Of a stretch of 64,000 nt of DNA, positions 32,766-40,949 are shown piece by piece. Each line of letters begins with the position of its first letter. Position 1 is the stretch's first letter. The position numbers and the translations under genes were made by a program. The notes beneath the pieces are model-generated. The model did no database searches, was not told where the DNA came from, and saw nothing but the letters and a program-made list of their open reading frames with translations. Source of the DNA: Prevotella sp. (GTDB lineage Bacteria > Bacteroidota > Bacteroidia > Bacteroidales > Bacteroidaceae); NCBI GenBank assembly GCA_017458005.1, contig JAFTGH010000012.1, positions 1 through 64,000 on the forward strand. Direction: 5' to 3'.

Positions 32766-34898
32766 ATGGCGAAAGGAGTTGTACACGCTGGAAAGAAGTT
32801 AGGACTTTCATCCGGCAACGCTGACGAGAACGAAAGAAAGATAAACGATAAGGAAAGGAAGGGCGAAAAGAAAGCCTGGGACGAAAAAACCTATCGAAAC
32901 AAAAACAAGATTCCCTGGAATAACTATGATTGGTCGCGTCATAGTCTGAACTTCGAGATAGCAAGGAGTAAAGACGGCAAACCGACGGTTATTCCCCTCG
33001 GTAGCCAAGATGTTACTTTGTATAGACGTTATCAGAAAATTATACAAGATGTTGGGTTCAAACAGTACAAAGTTGGGGCATCTAATCAGCAGCTTACCTA
33101 CATGGAACTGATACTTTCGGGTAGTACGAAGAAAATGCAGAAACTGGCCTTTGGAGACCAAAACGTAGATTTTACCCGTAACCCTCAGCAGTGGAAGAAC
33201 TGGGGTGTTACACGAACAAGGGAAATCGAGCAGTGGGCATTAGACTGTTATGAGTTCATGTGCAAGAAGTATGGCGAAGAAAATATCATCGGTTTCGAGG
33301 TTCATCTGGATGAAACGGAGCCACATATTCACGTAAACATCGTGCCGACGGCCATCATGCAGCAGCGTGGCCGCAATGGTGGATATCATAAAGTGGATGC
33401 CGACGGAAATCCAGTAACCTACACAAAAGGCAAGCACATTGGTGAAGTCATCAAGATATCCGAATCGAAATACAACGCCCTGTCTGAAGATAAGAAAGCG
33501 GAGTATCGCCCGAATGAGCGCGGAACCGTTCACACGATTAGTTATGCATATCATTTCGGAGGGAATAAACCGGAAAGGAGCGCGAAGATGTTCCAACTTC
33601 ACAACGAGTTCCATGAGCATGTGGGCAGTAAATGGGGATTTGATCGTGGTGATATCTGGGCAGAACTGCCGGAAGAAGAGAGAAGAAGAAGAAAACGGCG
33701 TACTAAGCAACAGGCCTACGAGGAAGAGGAAGCAAAGAAGGCTAAGGATAAAGTTCTCGAAGAAACCAATACTGCCACTGAGAAACTTAAAGAAGTGGAA
33801 GAAAAACTTGATGCAAAAGAAAAAGACCTGGAGGCCGCACAAAAAGACCTCGGACTTATTAAGAAGGTTCAGAATCTCATGGAAGAGAATTTAGAAGATT
33901 ATATCCACGCCCTTCCTGATGTCGAAATATCAGTAACTAAGGATATTCGAGCAAAACTGGCTTCTCCGATGAAAGAACATACGAGGATATTAACCTCCAT
34001 AAATCCGCCAATGTCACTTCAGGAATTGGAAAGGGTACTGAAGGAAGTATTGGAAGCTGTTATTATGGATAAGGGCATTTTCCTATCCAAAGAAGATAGA
34101 AATAGGAGAATGAGAGATATTGTAACGGATATGACAACCATCATGATCGAGGCTGCAGGTGGAAAACAAAAGAAGGAAATAACCGCTGTAGGGAGAAAAC
34201 TCTATTTGTCTATTCGAAGTGAAATGGCTGATGCCGTCAGCAAGGCACTTAAATACGATAGTCTGAAGAAAGAAGGATTCGCTGATGTCAATCAGGCAAA
34301 AAGAATGAAAGAAGCAGCCAGCAGAACGAAAGCAACAGAAGATATGTTGGAGTTCTCATGGCCAGGAGTCACAAAAGCAAAAGAGATACTGATCAACCCG
34401 GAACTGGATCAAAAATACATGTCCAAAGAAGAGCGGAATGAGGTTCTTGGCATTCTCCGAAATGACAAGAATCACCCTGAAGACCGTATTGCCGACATGT
34501 TCCGACTGCTGAAGTACGCCTGTGAATTCCGAAACATCCCCCTTGCTACACAGGTTGAGGCACTAATGCTCTCAACTGAAAAGGCGATTACGTATATCAA
34601 AGAAAATACCGGGTGTGATTTCATAGGTGGTGCGAATAACATGATGGCCACCATCTGGGAGCAAATAGAAAAGCCTGCAGAGGCGGTTAATCAGATTGCG
34701 GCATCAGCAGCTTGTCTGTTCTTTGGTTTTGCTGATGCGGCCACTACAATCTCCACAGGTAGCGGTGGCGGCGGTGGAGGTGACAGCGAACTACCGAAGA
34801 AAAAAGACGATGAGAACGATATGCAGTTTGCTGTTAGATGCCTGGTTAGCGCGGCGCAAATGCGACTCCCGACACGTAGATTGAAGAAAGGTAGATAA
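32766..34898 (+). CDS. mobV: MobV-family relaxase
   Basis: A 710-residue Mob/Pre relaxase that should nick oriT and lead the strand in conjugal transfer. The N-terminal catalytic domain has the metal triad motif 'VHLDETEPHIHVNIVP' (HxDE..PHxH, about residue 180). Then comes a long charged coiled coil (~315-390, 'EEEAKKAKDKVLEE'), a helical region, and a Gly-rich C-terminal linker 'GSGGGGGGDSE'. Start at ATG 32766 or ATG 32757. MobV elements such as NBUs and Tn4555 are mobilized by helper conjugative elements. Confidence 0.9.
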   Translation: MAKGVVHAGKKLGLSSGNADENERKINDKERKGEKKAWDEKTYRNKNKIPWNNYDWSRHSLNFEIARSKDGKPTVIPLGSQDVTLYRRYQKIIQDVGFKQYKVGASNQQLTYMELILSGSTKKMQKLAFGDQNVDFTRNPQQWKNWGVTRTREIEQWALDCYEFMCKKYGEENIIGFEVHLDETEPHIHVNIVPTAIMQQRGRNGGYHKVDADGNPVTYTKGKHIGEVIKISESKYNALSEDKKAEYRPNERGTVHTISYAYHFGGNKPERSAKMFQLHNEFHEHVGSKWGFDRGDIWAELPEEERRRRKRRTKQQAYEEEEAKKAKDKVLEETNTATEKLKEVEEKLDAKEKDLEAAQKDLGLIKKVQNLMEENLEDYIHALPDVEISVTKDIRAKLASPMKEHTRILTSINPPMSLQELERVLKEVLEAVIMDKGIFLSKEDRNRRMRDIVTDMTTIMIEAAGGKQKKEITAVGRKLYLSIRSEMADAVSKALKYDSLKKEGFADVNQAKRMKEAASRTKATEDMLEFSWPGVTKAKEILINPELDQKYMSKEERNEVLGILRNDKNHPEDRIADMFRLLKYACEFRNIPLATQVEALMLSTEKAITYIKENTGCDFIGGANNMMATIWEQIEKPAEAVNQIAASAACLFFGFADAATTISTGSGGGGGGDSELPKKKDDENDMQFAVRCLVSAAQMRLPTRRLKKGR

Positions 34899-34899
34899 G

Positions 34900-34971
34900 C
34901 AGATTTGATATGAAAGTAATCAGATTTGCTAAGTTTTTAGCAAATTTTCACCAAAAGTTAGCAGATTTGAT
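34900..34971. repeat. three CAGATTTGMT repeats spaced 21 and 41 bp
   Basis: Copies start at 34900, 34921 and 34962, i.e. about two and four helical turns apart, directly upstream of the promoter at 34982. Between them is hairpin TTTGCTAA/TTAGCAAA (34925-34944). They look like operator sites. Confidence 0.55.
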
Positions 34972-34981
34972 TATTTCTTCG

Positions 34982-35131
34982 TATCTTTGCAGCAGAATTA
35001 AGGTCTTGCTTGGCGATTTCCTGCCGAACCGGTTGTGACGCTGAGGAGCGCTGCGAGACCTTTCACAATAGTCCAGGCCAAGTGACTAACCTCAGCGCGA
35101 TTGGTGCGCTGTTCGGATGGCAGTTCTTTTT
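34982..35131 (+). ncRNA. putative structured RNA with own promoter
   Basis: TATCTTTG (34982-34989) is a -7 box. The following ~135 bases have no open frame of note but four strong complementary pairs: AAGGTCT/AGACCTT (35000-35006, 35056-35062), GCTTGGC/GCCAAGT (35008-35014, 35077-35083), CTGCC-GAAC/GTTC-GGCAG (35021-35029, 35111-35123) and CGCTGAGG/CCTCAGCG (35039-35046, 35090-35097). The pairs cross, so they imply pseudoknots or alternative folds. TTCTTTTTT after the outer stem (to 35132) looks like a termination tract. I do not recognise the RNA class. Confidence 0.55.
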
Positions 35132-35581
35132 TAGGATTGAAGTTTTAGGGATTCCCCTAATTATCTTTAGGAAAAATCCGTTTCATAAATGTAATATAAT
35201 GCCTAATTTTGCATCATAATTGATGGCAAATGTCACAATTCTGAGTAGATTTAGCTCTAAAAAGGCTGAAAAAATTCACTTTCCTTGGCTAATTGGGATA
35301 AAATTCCTAATTTTGTCACGGAATTAACCCGAAAGGGTGCGTTCTTAACATTAAGGGTTATATATAGAGGCGTTATACTCGACATGTCGCTGAAAACGTA
35401 GGAAACTTTCATCGATGTACATGAAGAGGTAGCGAATCTCACGCATATGCGTGGGACTGTTCGTGCTACTTATCTGTACATCATTGGTTTTCCTACGACC
35501 ATCAGCGAAAGAGAGTGGTGCTTTCAGAACCACGCTTCTTTTGTGCTCTTTACAAAAGAAAATAACTAAAAGATTAAAAAT
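35132..35581. other. 450-bp AT-rich non-coding region
   Basis: No plausible gene. It has two TAATTTTG -7-like boxes (35203-35210 and near 35311), several CCTAATT motifs, and the 101-bp interrupted palindrome at 35397-35497 listed separately. Confidence 0.55.
35397..35497. repeat. 101-bp interrupted palindrome
   Basis: Matching arms from the outside inward: CGTAGGAAA/TTTCCTACG, GATGTACA/TGTACATC, GTAGC/GCTAC, with the perfect centre CACGCATATGCGTG (35440-35453). All share one centre near 35447 within 2 bases. It could extrude as a cruciform or fold as RNA. Confidence 0.75.
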
Positions 35582-36298
35582 ATGAAAAAGTTATGTATCA
35601 TACTAACGTTTGCAAGTATACTATTTACTTCTTGTCAAACAATGAATAATATTATGGCTAATCCTGATTACAACTTGCTGGATTTGGCAAAAAGTAAAAA
35701 ATCATTCACGTTAAATGAGCCTTTTCCAGAAAAAGGTTACAAATTAAGGGGATCACTTTATTATGAAATAGAAGTTCAACGATTTACGGATAATGACACT
35801 TTGTATTATTTGAAATACAATCCAAAACGTGAAGCAAGGAATTTCTACTTCACTGTTATAGACAAGCAGACGGTTGATACATTACTCGTCAATACTCTGA
35901 GCAAAAAGGAAACATCATCAGCCTTCCAAAGAAGAATTTGGTTAGACAAGGCTCTTATCGAACTCGGAATAGAAGACTACCAACAAAAGAAAGGCCAATG
36001 GACTTATTTTGTACCCAAATACAAAATGGTTAAAGGTAATCTCCCGACAGACATAGTAAAGTCTGGATTTCATCGCGAATATGAGAAATTCAACTATAAT
36101 ACAGCATTGACTAAGTATTATGAACAACGACATCCGCAGGAAAAGTTATCAGGAATGGAAGTGTTAGGTGCCTTAGTCATTATAAACATGCTATCAGGTT
36201 CTTCAGGTGACAGCCATAGATATTCATGTCGATCATGTCCTGCATCCTTTAGCAACCAGGCCGACTTGCTTACTCACCAGAATGCATATGATCATTAA
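35582..36298 (+). CDS. lipoprotein with a C-terminal C2H2 zinc-finger-like motif
   Basis: A 238-residue protein of the mobile element. MKKLCIILTFASILFTSC is a lipoprotein signal, so the protein is outside the cytoplasm. The body has no family I know; it is rich in Tyr, Lys and Asn and AT-biased, as expected for recently acquired cargo. The last 25 residues, from 'YSCRSCPASF' to 'LTHQNAYDH', have the spacing C-x2-C-x12-H-x5-H of a classical zinc finger, preceded by a hydrophobic patch 'VLGALVIINMLSG'. That motif is usually nuclear or cytosolic, so its presence on a lipoprotein is odd. Clustered with the next secreted protein gene. Confidence 0.65.
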   Translation: MKKLCIILTFASILFTSCQTMNNIMANPDYNLLDLAKSKKSFTLNEPFPEKGYKLRGSLYYEIEVQRFTDNDTLYYLKYNPKREARNFYFTVIDKQTVDTLLVNTLSKKETSSAFQRRIWLDKALIELGIEDYQQKKGQWTYFVPKYKMVKGNLPTDIVKSGFHREYEKFNYNTALTKYYEQRHPQEKLSGMEVLGALVIINMLSGSSGDSHRYSCRSCPASFSNQADLLTHQNAYDH

Positions 36299-36334
36299 TT
36301 CTTAATTTGCACATAGAATAAAACTACTTTGAAG

Positions 36335-37726
36335 ATGAAAAAGGTATTATCAATTCTGTTCGTATTGACATCGTGCATCGCACCATGTAATGCACAATTC
36401 GGAACTTTGGGCAAAATCCTCAAAGGAGCCAAAACTGCCAAAGAAGTAAAAAAGGCCCGCGATAACTGGGGAAACCAGAAAGTCAAGGACATCCACAAAG
36501 ATGTGTCTGTTGATACTACCAGTGCCGAGTACAAGAAAGCAATGGCAGAAGCTCAACAGAGAATGTATGAGAGTAATCCACAACTCAAAAAAATGATGGA
36601 GTTGCAAGGTGACACTGCTGCAATGAGAAAGTATATGGAAGAGCAGTATGGCGGTATGTCACAGGAGGAAATGACCCAAAAGATGATGAAAGACGCTGGT
36701 GTGGATTACGGCAGTAAAGATTTTCAAGATGCCCACGCAAAAGTCCAGAAAATGTCTGGGTTTAGTGATGATCCCGTTTTCAAGAAGATTATGGCAGAGC
36801 AACGCCAGCCAACGATGGAAGAAGCAACCTATCTAAATGAAAAGTATGGAACAACCTTTGAATACAAAGGTATGGAAGCGCTTAATGACTCTATTGGTGT
36901 ATTTGCCCATCTTGCCAGTGGCATGAAACCAATGGGTATAACAAAAATAAAGACCATTTCTGATGAAAAGCCCATACCAGATTTTGGACAGGATGCTATA
37001 AAACAGTATGTGCAGGACTATATTGGCTTCCTTAAGAATCCTCTTGCAGACCGGGAAATCATCGATAGCGTCCAAAACTACATGATATACGATGGCAGGC
37101 ACGCTGACGAGCAGTTTAAGGGTACGGCAAAGTTTACACTTTATTCAAACCTTGAAACAAACATACAGGAATCAAAAGTCAATGAGTTCCTGTCTCGCAA
37201 GATTTCAGACTTTACAGAGCCTATCGACCCCAAGAACATCTTCGTGTTCAAAGTACATAAAGGTATTGGCTGCCGATATATGGAGTACATGTATTCAAAG
37301 ATCAGTTACAAGCAGAGTGAGTTAATGGATTATACCTGCAAGCGTCTGGTCAATGAAGGATACATTGATGCAAACATTAATCAGAAACTTTCTGATGATG
37401 AACTATTTAAGGCTATTGACAAGATGGAATTTCAATTTAAGATAGAGAAATTTCTAAAGATTCGCCAGAATAATGAGAAGTTCATGTACACGAATACTAT
37501 TCCTGCTGCAAAGAATGTGAAGTTAACATCCAACACGCGCAAAATCGGTCATGTGACGGCTCTTGATGTTTACATAGAAGCAGAGCCAGGAGAATATGCA
37601 TTCGTTATCCGAAATCCAGAGGTGGAACAATATATCAAAGAGTTAGATGCTTCAAAGGATAACGGGTTCTATGACTTCGACATTTCAGTCTTGACGGAAG
37701 GGGCATTCTTCTTTACCATCAAATAG
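36335..37726 (+). CDS. secreted hypothetical protein, 463 aa
   Basis: The N-terminus MKKVLSILFVLTSCIAPCNAQ is a signal peptide (possibly a lipoprotein signal, with LTSC). The mature protein is soluble and Lys/Met-rich, with a helical first half (residues ~30-150, many KKM/MEEQYG repeats of amphipathic type) and a mixed second half ending 'DISVLTEGAFFFTIK'. No catalytic motif or family is recognised. Start set at ATG 36335; a TTG 6 bases upstream is possible. It follows the zinc-finger lipoprotein gene by 36 bp, so the two likely work together at the cell envelope as cargo of the element. Confidence 0.6.
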   Translation: MKKVLSILFVLTSCIAPCNAQFGTLGKILKGAKTAKEVKKARDNWGNQKVKDIHKDVSVDTTSAEYKKAMAEAQQRMYESNPQLKKMMELQGDTAAMRKYMEEQYGGMSQEEMTQKMMKDAGVDYGSKDFQDAHAKVQKMSGFSDDPVFKKIMAEQRQPTMEEATYLNEKYGTTFEYKGMEALNDSIGVFAHLASGMKPMGITKIKTISDEKPIPDFGQDAIKQYVQDYIGFLKNPLADREIIDSVQNYMIYDGRHADEQFKGTAKFTLYSNLETNIQESKVNEFLSRKISDFTEPIDPKNIFVFKVHKGIGCRYMEYMYSKISYKQSELMDYTCKRLVNEGYIDANINQKLSDDELFKAIDKMEFQFKIEKFLKIRQNNEKFMYTNTIPAAKNVKLTSNTRKIGHVTALDVYIEAEPGEYAFVIRNPEVEQYIKELDASKDNGFYDFDISVLTEGAFFFTIK

Positions 37727-37766
37727 ATGAATTTTTCACAGAGATGCAAAATAATTGCTGAAAAAC

Positions 37767-37842
37767 TTGCTGATATGCCAAACTTTCCTTATCTTTGCAC
37801 CGCAAAGTGCAATACAAGTGCATTAAAGATACAATACAATTG
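37767..37842 (+). promoter_or_regulatory. toxin-antitoxin promoter with repeated operator
   Basis: TTG 37767-37769, 20 bp, TATCTTTG 37790-37797. Downstream, CAATACAAKTG occurs at 37810-37820 and 37832-37842, 22 bp apart, between promoter and antitoxin ATG: a likely site for antitoxin autorepression. Confidence 0.65.
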
Positions 37843-37846
37843 AGAT

Positions 37847-38116
37847 ATGGCAACAACAATTAAACGCAAAGCAGCATCTTTCCGTCTTCCAAGTTATCTG
37901 CTTGAAGGACTGAAGACTGAGGCCAGGAGGCAGCATCGCAGTGTGAACAACCTCGTAGAAGTTGTTCTGTTGAAGTCGCTGTATAATGAGCCCAATGCAG
38001 AAATGCTGGCTGCAATGAAAGAATGTCAGTCTGGTGTAGAACTGGAGGACTTTGATCCGAACGAACTGGATAAGTACATCTATGCGGAAACAGCTGAAGA
38101 AGTCCACTCAGTTTAA
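37847..38116 (+). CDS. antitoxin of a type II toxin-antitoxin system
   Basis: An 89-residue protein. The N-terminal 'TIKRKAASFRLPSYLLEGLKTEARRQHRSVNNLVEVVLLKSL' is a ribbon-helix-helix DNA-binding domain (strand ASFRLP, then two helices). The acidic C-terminal tail ('ELEDFDPNELDKYIYAE') would wrap the toxin. It is encoded upstream of and overlapping the toxin gene by 35 bases, the usual order. Repeated operator-like motifs precede it. The module probably stabilises the mobile element. Confidence 0.8.
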   Translation: MATTIKRKAASFRLPSYLLEGLKTEARRQHRSVNNLVEVVLLKSLYNEPNAEMLAAMKECQSGVELEDFDPNELDKYIYAETAEEVHSV

Positions 38117-38360
38117 GAAGGACTTGAAACGATACCTCCATCAGCCATCCAAGCTGTTGGCACTAAAGACAGTGACTCTTTCCCTTCAAGAGACAGGTCA
38201 TGTGCCGCAGGAATACCAGCCACATATGCTGTCGGGCAACTATAAGGGCTTTATGGAGTGTCATGTAGAGGACAACTTTCTGTTGATCTGGATTGACGAG
38301 ACTTCAGATATCATCAAACTGGTTCGTCTCGGCACCCACCACGAACTATTCGGGAAATAA
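38082..38360 (+). CDS. YafQ/RelE-type mRNA interferase toxin
   Basis: The 92-residue product reads 'KKSTQFKKDLKRYLHQPSKLLALKTVTLSL', then 'PHMLSGNYKGFMECHVEDNFLLIWID' and ends 'LVRLGTHHELFGK', the YafQ family pattern: H-x-L-x-G, H-V-x-x-[ND]-x-L-L-I-W, and the final 'GTHxELF' with catalytic His. These toxins cut mRNA in the ribosome A site. I start at ATG 38082 rather than the longer frame from 38052, giving a family-length protein. Confidence 0.88.
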   Translation: MRKQLKKSTQFKKDLKRYLHQPSKLLALKTVTLSLQETGHVPQEYQPHMLSGNYKGFMECHVEDNFLLIWIDETSDIIKLVRLGTHHELFGK

Positions 38361-38376
38361 CCGATAGTTTCAATAG

Positions 38377-38397
38377 TGTATTATATATGTATTAGAG
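38377..38397 (+). repeat. right arm-type repeats (TGTATTATAT, TGTATTAGAG)
   Basis: Copies at 38377-38386 and 38388-38397 match the decamers near the integrase gene, 79 bp inside attR. Confidence 0.65.
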
Positions 38398-38475
38398 GGT
38401 ACATATTACTAAGGATTCTTGAGATAACGTAAGGTGTTGGTTCCCAACACGATTACTTGCAATAAGGAGAGGGAA

Positions 38476-38490
38476 CCTCACCTTCCGCAA
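38476..38490 (+). other. attR core
   Basis: CCTCACCTTCCGCAA identical to 27007-27021. To its right the sequence is host DNA that once followed tRNA-Ser. Confidence 0.85.
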
Positions 38491-38496
38491 GAAAGA

Positions 38497-38521
38497 AAAG
38501 GCATCCGATGAGGATGCCTTT
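38497..38521 (+). terminator. original tRNA-Ser terminator, displaced by the element
   Basis: Perfect 10-bp stem AAAGGCATCC/GGATGCCTTT, loop GATGA, T-rich tail. It starts 6 bases after attR, as a tRNA terminator would before integration; it can also end the convergent CotH gene. Confidence 0.75.
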
Positions 38522-38542
38522 CTCTTTGTTTATCGTTGCTCT

Positions 38543-40921
38543 TTATTTTATCACCTTTTTGATCGTACCATCATTCATGCGGACGATGTTGATACCATGT
38601 TGAGGTTGGCTGAGGCTTTTGCCGTCGATGCTATAGTATTGAGCATCTTGGACTTTGCCTTGTTTGATGGTATTGATGGCGGTAGTGCCGATGACAGCCT
38701 TGATGGCAAGACTCTTGCAGGTTGGCATGGTGAAGGTGTATAGCGCACCGTCCACATGGCTGGTTGTAGTGGTGCCGTTGGTCGCTGTGGTAGTGATATC
38801 CCAGCCAGTTACTTGCTTGCCATCCGCTGGCGTTGCCTCAAGGGTGATGCTACGATTGGCGAAGAACTTGCCATCAAAGATGCCCTCGCTTAGTTTAATG
38901 TCATTGATGCTGACTTGAATGTCCCCTAAGTCTGTCATGTCCTTATTGACAGTCAGAGGGGTGGGAGTGCCCAGATGGTAATAGTCGGCAAGTTGTTGGT
39001 AGAAATAGTTAGTACGCTGACTGATCCATGTATGTGCACTATTGAGTTCATTGTTGTATGTGTCAGTCACACTCCAAACCCACCATGGCTTATACTTTTC
39101 CTTGTGTTTCATCAACTCCGTTTTGACGAGGTTGTACATGGGATCCCATACAGCACGTGTCCCTTTCTCGTTGAGGAAGTCGCCCATATAAACGGCACAG
39201 CGGTCGATAAAAAGATCGAAGAAGTCCTGATCCTCCATCAAACGACGGAACAGACGGGTATGCTCGTATTGGTTTGCCCAGTTTCTATCTGCGTCATAAT
39301 CGGGGTTATACAGCCAATTGATGGTCTTATAAGAAGCAGAAGAGCCATAGAGTCCCAGTCCGAAGTCTGTGTCCTTGGCAATCCAGCGCCATCTGCCGCC
39401 CTCAGTCTTGGGACGCCACATAACGATATTGTTGCCGGGGAAGTCCTGGTTGTTATAATAGAGGTTCATAATCATGAGGTTGGCAAACTCGCTGCAGTCC
39501 ATCCACTGCTCGTATTCGGCAAGTGTATGTCCATGCTCTGCATAGAAAGCCTGGAAGGCATTGTAGTTGTCCCAGTCACCTTCCTTCAGTTCCCACCAGT
39601 TCTCAAACATGTCAAGGTCTTCCAATCCGTCGTAATAGGTGTAGACATTATCCTCGTTGGAGCGGTCACGCACATTGAGCATCCCCTTATACTCACCATT
39701 AATATAGAAGACGATGGGGCGCCATGACTGCCAGTCGAGGTCCACATGCTGTGCCATGTTACGTTGGATGATGGCATCACGCATATAAAGATAGTCGAAG
39801 TCATTACCTGCATTGCGGAGGGCTATCGACTTGAAGTCGGTAACGCCTGGGCGTTGGTCTGGGAAGAACTCGTACTCCAGTCGCTTAGTGCCAAAGCGTT
39901 TGTTGGCATAAACGGCTAATGACTTCAGGGCATTGTTGCGGGTGGCTCCTCCCATGATGCGGGTCTCGCAGAGTTGGTTGAGTTTACTCTCCTCATTACC
40001 ATTCTCGAAAAACTCGAAATTGATGGGACGACGCCAGTCGAATTCATAGTTTTTCTTGTCGCTTTGATAGGTGCCGTCTACGTAGATACCTATTTTATTG
40101 TCGTTCAGATATTTGTTGTCTGTTACGATAGAGACAACGGATAATGTGGGGGCGCGATCCGTGAAGAAGATATATGACTGGACGGTAGAGCGTGGTGACA
40201 TATAGCCGTCGCAGAAGATCTTGGCACGTATGACGCGGTTGCTGCTGAAGGTGATAGGGTTGCTATAGAGCGTACTTGTCTTTGTCGGCTCTGAGCCGTT
40301 AGTGGTATAGCGAATCTCAGCCCCATCAGGAGTGCCTTCTGGCAAGGAGAGTGTCAGTGTGTGACTACCAGAGGTGGTGAACACACTACCTGGAATGCTG
40401 AAGACGGGTTCACCCAACAGGTCCTTTACCGTTTTGCCACAGTTTGCCGCATTGGGAGTCGGTTCTGCCTGATATCCCCAAGTGTCACTGCCATCGGTCT
40501 TTCGTCCGTAGGCGATATTGGGAGCAGGCATCTTTTTCATCTCCGTCACTTGGTCGACAATCTCACCTCCTTTAAAGAGGTATACCTCGCCTCCCTTTCC
40601 TGACTCCAGACGGAAATCGGTATGCAGACCAGTTTCCTCTTTGTCGCAATAGATGAGGACATACTGTTTGGCAGCGACCGTCTGGCTGGGCAGTTGCCAT
40701 GCCTTGTTCTCCTTGTTGTTCTTGCCTAGTTTGTAATCACCTAGGTTGACGGCAGTAGTACCGCTGTTGTAGAGTTCTACCCACGAGTCAGGAAACTCGT
40801 TGAGGTCATCCATGATACAATCGATGTTCGACTGCATCAACTCGTTAATCACTAATTGTGCATGGGCTGGGGCTGTCATTGACAGCAGACATCCTGCAAA
40901 GATGGTTGATATAAGTCTCAT
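38543..40921 (-). CDS. secreted CotH-kinase-like protein with lamin-tail domain
   Basis: A 792-residue exported protein: signal peptide MRLISTIFAGCLLSMTAPAHAQ; lamin-tail domain (about 22-165, 'LVINELMQSN', 'DSWVELYNSG', 'YGRKTDGSDTWG'); a chitobiase/FN3-like beta domain (~175-250, 'AEIRYTTNGSEPT'); and a CotH domain (~280-640) with 'YINGEYKGMLNVRDR' and the kinase-like 'RWRWIAKDTDFGLGL'. The C-terminus 'YYSIDGKSLSQPQHGINIV' is the same type of tail as in the GH5 enzyme. CotH proteins include protein kinases of spore coats; the role in Bacteroidales is unknown but they often accompany polysaccharide-handling proteins. Confidence 0.88.
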   Translation of the reverse strand: MRLISTIFAGCLLSMTAPAHAQLVINELMQSNIDCIMDDLNEFPDSWVELYNSGTTAVNLGDYKLGKNNKENKAWQLPSQTVAAKQYVLIYCDKEETGLHTDFRLESGKGGEVYLFKGGEIVDQVTEMKKMPAPNIAYGRKTDGSDTWGYQAEPTPNAANCGKTVKDLLGEPVFSIPGSVFTTSGSHTLTLSLPEGTPDGAEIRYTTNGSEPTKTSTLYSNPITFSSNRVIRAKIFCDGYMSPRSTVQSYIFFTDRAPTLSVVSIVTDNKYLNDNKIGIYVDGTYQSDKKNYEFDWRRPINFEFFENGNEESKLNQLCETRIMGGATRNNALKSLAVYANKRFGTKRLEYEFFPDQRPGVTDFKSIALRNAGNDFDYLYMRDAIIQRNMAQHVDLDWQSWRPIVFYINGEYKGMLNVRDRSNEDNVYTYYDGLEDLDMFENWWELKEGDWDNYNAFQAFYAEHGHTLAEYEQWMDCSEFANLMIMNLYYNNQDFPGNNIVMWRPKTEGGRWRWIAKDTDFGLGLYGSSASYKTINWLYNPDYDADRNWANQYEHTRLFRRLMEDQDFFDLFIDRCAVYMGDFLNEKGTRAVWDPMYNLVKTELMKHKEKYKPWWVWSVTDTYNNELNSAHTWISQRTNYFYQQLADYYHLGTPTPLTVNKDMTDLGDIQVSINDIKLSEGIFDGKFFANRSITLEATPADGKQVTGWDITTTATNGTTTTSHVDGALYTFTMPTCKSLAIKAVIGTTAINTIKQGKVQDAQYYSIDGKSLSQPQHGINIVRMNDGTIKKVIK

Positions 40922-40949
40922 GTATTTTGGTTTTTATTTATTTGGGTGA

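Larger units (their letters stand above)
27007..38490. mobile_element. integrative mobilizable element in tRNA-Ser (about 11.5 kb)
   Basis: The element is bounded by direct repeats CCTCACCTTCCGCAA at 27007-27021 (inside the tRNA 3' end) and 38476-38490. Decanucleotide repeats TGTATTAKAG occur next to both ends. It encodes, in order, a tyrosine integrase, two small genes, a P-loop primase-helicase, a toprim primase, a MobV relaxase behind an oriT-like region, two envelope proteins of unknown role and a toxin-antitoxin pair. All genes are on the plus strand. It lacks a type IV secretion system, so conjugation would need a helper element. Cargo genes 35.6-38.4 kb are more AT-rich than the host genes. 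Confidence 0.88.

Noticed and set aside
38476-38490. Possible second tRNA gene at the right end of the element
   Set aside because: Only the last 15 bases of the tRNA-Ser sequence are present; no acceptor 5' strand or anticodon arm lies upstream. It is attR.
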